Below are positions 60,966-64,000 of a stretch of 64,000 nucleotides of DNA, piece by piece. Under the pieces are notes generated by a model. The model searched no databases, was not told the DNA's origin, and saw only the letters and a program-made list of their open reading frames with translations. Made by a program: the position numbers and the translations under genes. This DNA is from Caldilineae bacterium (GTDB lineage: Bacteria > Chloroflexota > Anaerolineae > Epilineales > Epilineaceae), in the NCBI GenBank assembly GCA_020634625.1, contig JACKBJ010000015.1, positions 1 through 64,000 on the forward strand. Direction: 5' to 3'. The first letter of the stretch is position 1, and every line of letters begins with the position of its first letter.

Positions 60966-61670
60966 ATGGACCTTCGAGACATCCGCACCTGCCTGGTCGT
61001 CATGGCCCACCCCGATGATGCCGAGTTCTCGGCCGGCGGAACGGTGGCCGCATGGGCCGAGGCCGGCGCCCGCGTCCACTACGTGATCGTGACCGATGGC
61101 TCCAAGGGCTCGGCCGATCCGGGCATGACGCCGGAGCGCCTGGCCGCGCTGCGCGAGGCGGAGCAGCGGGCGGCGGCCGCCCGCCTGGGCGTGGCGACGG
61201 TCGACTTCCTCGGCTTCCCGGACGGGGAGGTCGAGGCCAACCTGCACCTGCGGCATGCCATCACGCGCGAGATCCGGCGCCGCCGGCCCGACGTCGTCGT
61301 CACCCACGATCCGGCCAGCCTGTACTGGGACCACTACATCAACCACCCCGATCACCGCGCCGTCGGCCAGGCCACGCTCGATGCGGTCTTCCCGACCGCT
61401 CGCGACCGACTGCACGCGCCCCAGCTGCTCGTCGAAGGCCTCGATCCGCACGTCGTGCGACAGGTCTTCCTGGGCGGCTCGCAGCATCCCGACACCTGGA
61501 TCGACATCGAGGGCACCTTCGAGCGCAAGCTGGCGGCGCTGCGCGAGCACACGAGTCAGATCCACGACCAGGCGGCGCTCGCCCGCCGGCTGCGCGAGCG
61601 CCACAGCGCCCTGGCCGAGGGTCGGCCCATGGCCATGGCGGAGGTGTTCAAACGCATCAGCTTCGGCTGA
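60966..61670 (+). CDS. PIG-L/LmbE-family deacetylase
   Basis: 234 residues. VVMAHPDDAEFSAGGTVAAW carries the zinc-binding AHPDD motif, and HYINHPDHRAVGQATLDAVF gives the third His ligand. The middle VDFLGFPDGEVEANLHLRHA and VVTHDPASLYWDHYIN are typical. Members remove acetyl from N-acetylglucosamine-type groups (MshB, BshB, PIG-L). The substrate here is unknown; a thiol cofactor or a glycan precursor are both possible. Cytosolic. Own extended -10 promoter; 63 nt before the class F sortase gene. Confidence 0.9.
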   Translation: MDLRDIRTCLVVMAHPDDAEFSAGGTVAAWAEAGARVHYVIVTDGSKGSADPGMTPERLAALREAEQRAAAARLGVATVDFLGFPDGEVEANLHLRHAITREIRRRRPDVVVTHDPASLYWDHYINHPDHRAVGQATLDAVFPTARDRLHAPQLLVEGLDPHVVRQVFLGGSQHPDTWIDIEGTFERKLAALREHTSQIHDQAALARRLRERHSALAEGRPMAMAEVFKRISFG

Positions 61671-61733
61671 TCCGCCGACCACCGACCGCGGCGCGCCGCG
61701 GCCGGTCGCAGCGACGCCCATCAGGAGGTTGAC

Positions 61734-62417
61734 ATGCGAGGACCCATCGCTCGAAACGCAGTCCGAACGGGCAGCCTGGCCCTGCTTCTGGCCACGGCGC
61801 TGGGCTGCCGGGCCGACGGCATCCCCGAGCCCGACTACGCCAACCTGCGCGCCGAGCTCGTGCCGACCTACGCCCCGCTGCCGGCGGCCACCGCCACCCT
61901 GACCCCGCTGCCCTCGGCCACGCCGACCGAAGCCTACAGCAGCCCGACGCCGGACATCTTCGAGGCCGCCGGTCGGCCGGTGATGCTCGAGATCCCCGCC
62001 ATCGGCGTCAGCGCGCCCATCGAGCAGGTCGGCCGCCTGGCCAGCGGACAGATGGACGTGCCCCGGATCGCCATGAACGTGGCCTGGTTCGACGAGAGCG
62101 CCCTGCCGGGGCAGAAGGACCGGCCGGCGGTCATCGCCGGCCACCTCGACTCGCCCACCGGCCCCGCCGTCTTCTACAAGCTGCGCATGCTCGTACCGGG
62201 CGACGAGCTCCTGATCACCTACGAGAACGGCGACCGCCACGTCTTCGTGGTGGATGGCAAGGAACGCTACTACGACGACGACGCGCCGCTCTCGAAGATC
62301 TTCGGCCGCAACCCGGGCCGAACGATGAACCTCATCACCTGCGACGGCGCCTGGGATGCCGGCGCCGCGAACTATCAGCAGCGCCTGGTGGTCTACACCC
62401 GGCTGAAGGGCAGCTGA
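61734..62417 (+). CDS. Class F sortase, lipoprotein-type
   Basis: 227 residues; AGGAGG sits 6 nt before ATG 61734. The signal LALLLATALGCRADG fits a lipobox with lipid Cys25, unusual for a sortase, which normally uses a membrane helix. A Thr/Pro linker (LPAATATLTPLPSATP) leads to the barrel. The barrel has MLEIPAIGVSAPIEQVG, His137 in VIAGHLDSPTGPAVF, Cys203 in MNLITCDGAWD and Arg217 in QQRLVVYT, the catalytic triad. Class F sortases are common in actinobacteria and Chloroflexota and have poorly known substrates. It would act at the outer face of the membrane. Confidence 0.9.
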   Translation: MRGPIARNAVRTGSLALLLATALGCRADGIPEPDYANLRAELVPTYAPLPAATATLTPLPSATPTEAYSSPTPDIFEAAGRPVMLEIPAIGVSAPIEQVGRLASGQMDVPRIAMNVAWFDESALPGQKDRPAVIAGHLDSPTGPAVFYKLRMLVPGDELLITYENGDRHVFVVDGKERYYDDDAPLSKIFGRNPGRTMNLITCDGAWDAGAANYQQRLVVYTRLKGS

Positions 62418-62520
62418 GGCCGCGCCGCCTGGCCGATCACCGGGCTCATGGCGACGACCCCCTACATCTCGTCGCAGCCAGGCGAAGTCGGCACCGGATG
62501 TCGCTTTTCCGAAGTGGCTG

Positions 62521-62529
62521 TGTTACAAT
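62521..62529 (+). promoter_or_regulatory. Extended -10 promoter of the PAS sensor gene
   Basis: TGTTACAAT at 62521-62529, in an A/T-enriched spot. Start near 62536. A purine run GGGGGAGAGG (62540-62549) follows. No clear -35. Confidence 0.5.
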
Positions 62530-62621
62530 GCTCGGCATAGGGGGAGAGGCTACTCGGCGCTCAATTTGTGCGTGGTAGCCAACGGCCTGCCCACCGGCCC
62601 AACGAGAGCGAGGACCGCCCA

Positions 62622-64000
62622 GTGCCGCTGCTCGAAGATCTGATGCATGTCCTTATCACACGGGACCACGACCGGCTGTTGCTTGCCGCCAGCCTGAGCC
62701 TCGCGATCGGCCTGGCTTGGCGCCTGCGGGACGGACCGCGCGCCGAGGGGGCCCGCGACCTGGCGCTGAGCGCGGCCGGCCTGCTCGGCTGCACCGCCAT
62801 CGGCCTCGTCTGGGCCGGGCTGGCCTGGGCCCTGCAGATCCCGCACACGATGTGGAGCGGCCCGCTCGACCGCCTGGTCGGGGTCACCAGCATCGTCACG
62901 CTGGGTTGGCTCGCCGGAGCCCAACGCGGCAAGGGCTGGCGTGGTCGGCTGCTGCTCGGCGGCGGCTTCGCCGGCATGCTGCTGACCTATCTGGTCTGGG
63001 CGCCCCGCTGGGCCATGGCCTTCAGCGGCGACCTGCGCATGCTGCCCGCGCAGACGACGGTGACCGGCATCAACGGCCTCTGGGATGCTTCCCAGGCGAT
63101 CCTGGCCCTGCTCGTCGGGGGCTCGATCCTCTTCGGCACCGCGCGGCGTTCGCGACCGGCCCTGGCCCTGCTGGGCCTCCTGACGCTGGGCAGCCTGCTC
63201 GACCTGCTCCAGCCGATGGATGCCATGCACCCGGCCTGGGCACGCATGGGCGCCCTCGCCGGCGGGCTCGCGCTGGTCGCCGGCGCCGCGGCCCAGAACC
63301 TGAGCTGGGAACGCGCCGGCGGTCGCTTCGCCGGCTTGCGCCGACCGCGCTCCACGGCGTCGAAGGCCCGTCCGATGCCTTCGCGCGCCGAACCCTCCCG
63401 GACGCCATCCGGCTATGGCCTGCCCGAGGTGATGACCGCGCTGCACAGCCAGACCAGCACGCTCGGCCGAATCGCGGATCGCCTCGACCACCTGGGCGAG
63501 CGGGTCGACCGGCTCGAGCAGGATGCCGTCGGCCGGCCGGTCGACGTCGAGGCATCGACCGGAAGCTCCGGCCCGGCGAACATCGCGGCATTGGCCGCCC
63601 GCCTGACGCAGTACGAGGCGGTGCTGGGCCATCTCCCGCTGGGCATTCTGCTGACCGACGCCGCGGGCCGGATCGGCTACGCCAATGCCTCGGCCGAGCG
63701 CTTGCTCGGCCATCCCGGCGGCCTCGTCGACCGCGAGCTCTCGACCCTCATCGCGTCGGCGGAATCCCTGTTGTCCGATCTGACGCAGGCCGAGCGGAGC
63801 GGCAAGCCGGACTGGGCTGGCGCGATCGACATCGCCCAGCCGTCGATCCACCTGGACCTCTTCGGCCTACGCCCGGCGGCGGAAAGCTCGCCGGCCAGCC
63901 GGCTGGTGGTGATCCGTCCGCGCGATCCGGTGGGGCGGAGCCTGGCGGGCGATCTGGTGCCCGACCTGGGCGAGGCCCTGCGCGCCCCCGTCAACAGCAT
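62622..64000 (+). CDS. Membrane PAS-domain sensor, 3' end beyond window
   Basis: 459 codons visible from GTG 62622 (GCGAGGAC upstream); an in-frame GTG at 62568 is the alternative. About seven membrane helices occupy residues 15-230 (for example RLLLAASLSLAIGLAWRL and LLLGGGFAGMLLTYLVWAP). Then come a basic linker, a short coiled coil (TLGRIADRLDHLGERVDRLE) and a PAS-like domain (VLGHLPLGILLTDAAGRIGY to ASAERLLGHPGG). At the very edge LGEALRAPVNS resembles the H box of HisKA (H-E-L-R-T-P), but with Glu in place of the His. It is probably the N-terminal part of a kinase-like or diguanylate-cyclase-like signalling protein. The output domain is not visible. Confidence 0.75.
   Translation, partial: MPLLEDLMHVLITRDHDRLLLAASLSLAIGLAWRLRDGPRAEGARDLALSAAGLLGCTAIGLVWAGLAWALQIPHTMWSGPLDRLVGVTSIVTLGWLAGAQRGKGWRGRLLLGGGFAGMLLTYLVWAPRWAMAFSGDLRMLPAQTTVTGINGLWDASQAILALLVGGSILFGTARRSRPALALLGLLTLGSLLDLLQPMDAMHPAWARMGALAGGLALVAGAAAQNLSWERAGGRFAGLRRPRSTASKARPMPSRAEPSRTPSGYGLPEVMTALHSQTSTLGRIADRLDHLGERVDRLEQDAVGRPVDVEASTGSSGPANIAALAARLTQYEAVLGHLPLGILLTDAAGRIGYANASAERLLGHPGGLVDRELSTLIASAESLLSDLTQAERSGKPDWAGAIDIAQPSIHLDLFGLRPAAESSPASRLVVIRPRDPVGRSLAGDLVPDLGEALRAPVNS

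Overview
The window is a GC-rich bacterial chromosome segment (third codon positions mostly G or C), except for the leftmost 5.4 kb, which is visibly richer in A and T. The gene content points to Chloroflexota, probably an Anaerolineae-like or Caldilineae-like lineage. The signs are secreted proteins with long Thr/Pro/Ser linkers, C25-type cysteine proteases, class F and class D/E-like sortases, PqqD/HPr-kinase-like gene sets, and short C-terminal hydrophobic-Pro-Arg tails. This assignment is inference from style; no rRNA gene is present to settle it.

Layout. (1) 1-13140, minus strand: a surface-polysaccharide locus headed by an RfaH/NusG-like antiterminator. It then has an acyltransferase, two family-2 glycosyltransferases flanking a cobalamin-type radical SAM protein, a fused sulfate adenylyltransferase/APS kinase, another family-2 glycosyltransferase, a DegT-family enzyme with His in place of the PLP lysine, two GT4 enzymes and a further glycosyltransferase running off the left edge. 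Base composition changes near 5.4 kb, inside the 3' end of the sulfate-activation gene. (2) 13399-23390, plus strand: an uncharacterised RiPP-like gene set. It has a nucleotidyltransferase, a 73-residue precursor-like peptide, an HPr-kinase-like protein, a secreted C25 protease, a soluble S26-type protease, a PqqD protein, a fibronectin-III-like secreted protein with an apparent frameshift, and a lipoprotein C25 protease. Most neighbours overlap by 1-8 nt. This is the best candidate for a new system. (3) 23473-28193: two large secreted proteins transcribed divergently from one intergenic region. (4) 28224-34478, minus strand: an SbcC/YhaN-like ATPase, selA (with an N-terminal frameshift), a sortase and rsmG, divergent from glyA. 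(5) 36068-44800: a DUF4399 lipoprotein, tRNA-Val followed by infC-rpmI-rplT, an SpoU-type methyltransferase, a sulfite-oxidase-like protein, an O-antigen-ligase-like protein, a flippase-like membrane protein and a two-component system. (6) 44905-53480: an HtrA protease, a lipoprotein metalloprotease, and an arginine operon argC-argBD(fused)-GNAT synthase-argJ behind a strong promoter, a 17-codon leader ORF and a terminator hairpin. (7) 53580-64000: gyrA, a Cys-rich membrane protein, a small HTH protein, a secreted propeller protein, a LmbE deacetylase, a lipoprotein class F sortase and a membrane PAS sensor truncated by the right edge.

How it fits together: much of the window serves the cell surface, namely polysaccharide synthesis and sulfate activation, secreted proteases, linker-rich extracellular proteins and two sortases. 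The rest is housekeeping (translation, arginine synthesis, gyrase, serine/glycine metabolism). The recurrent promoter is sigma-70-like, often with an extended -10 (TGnTATACT or TGnTAGAAT). Several -10 boxes sit only 7 nt from a start codon, which suggests leaderless mRNAs.
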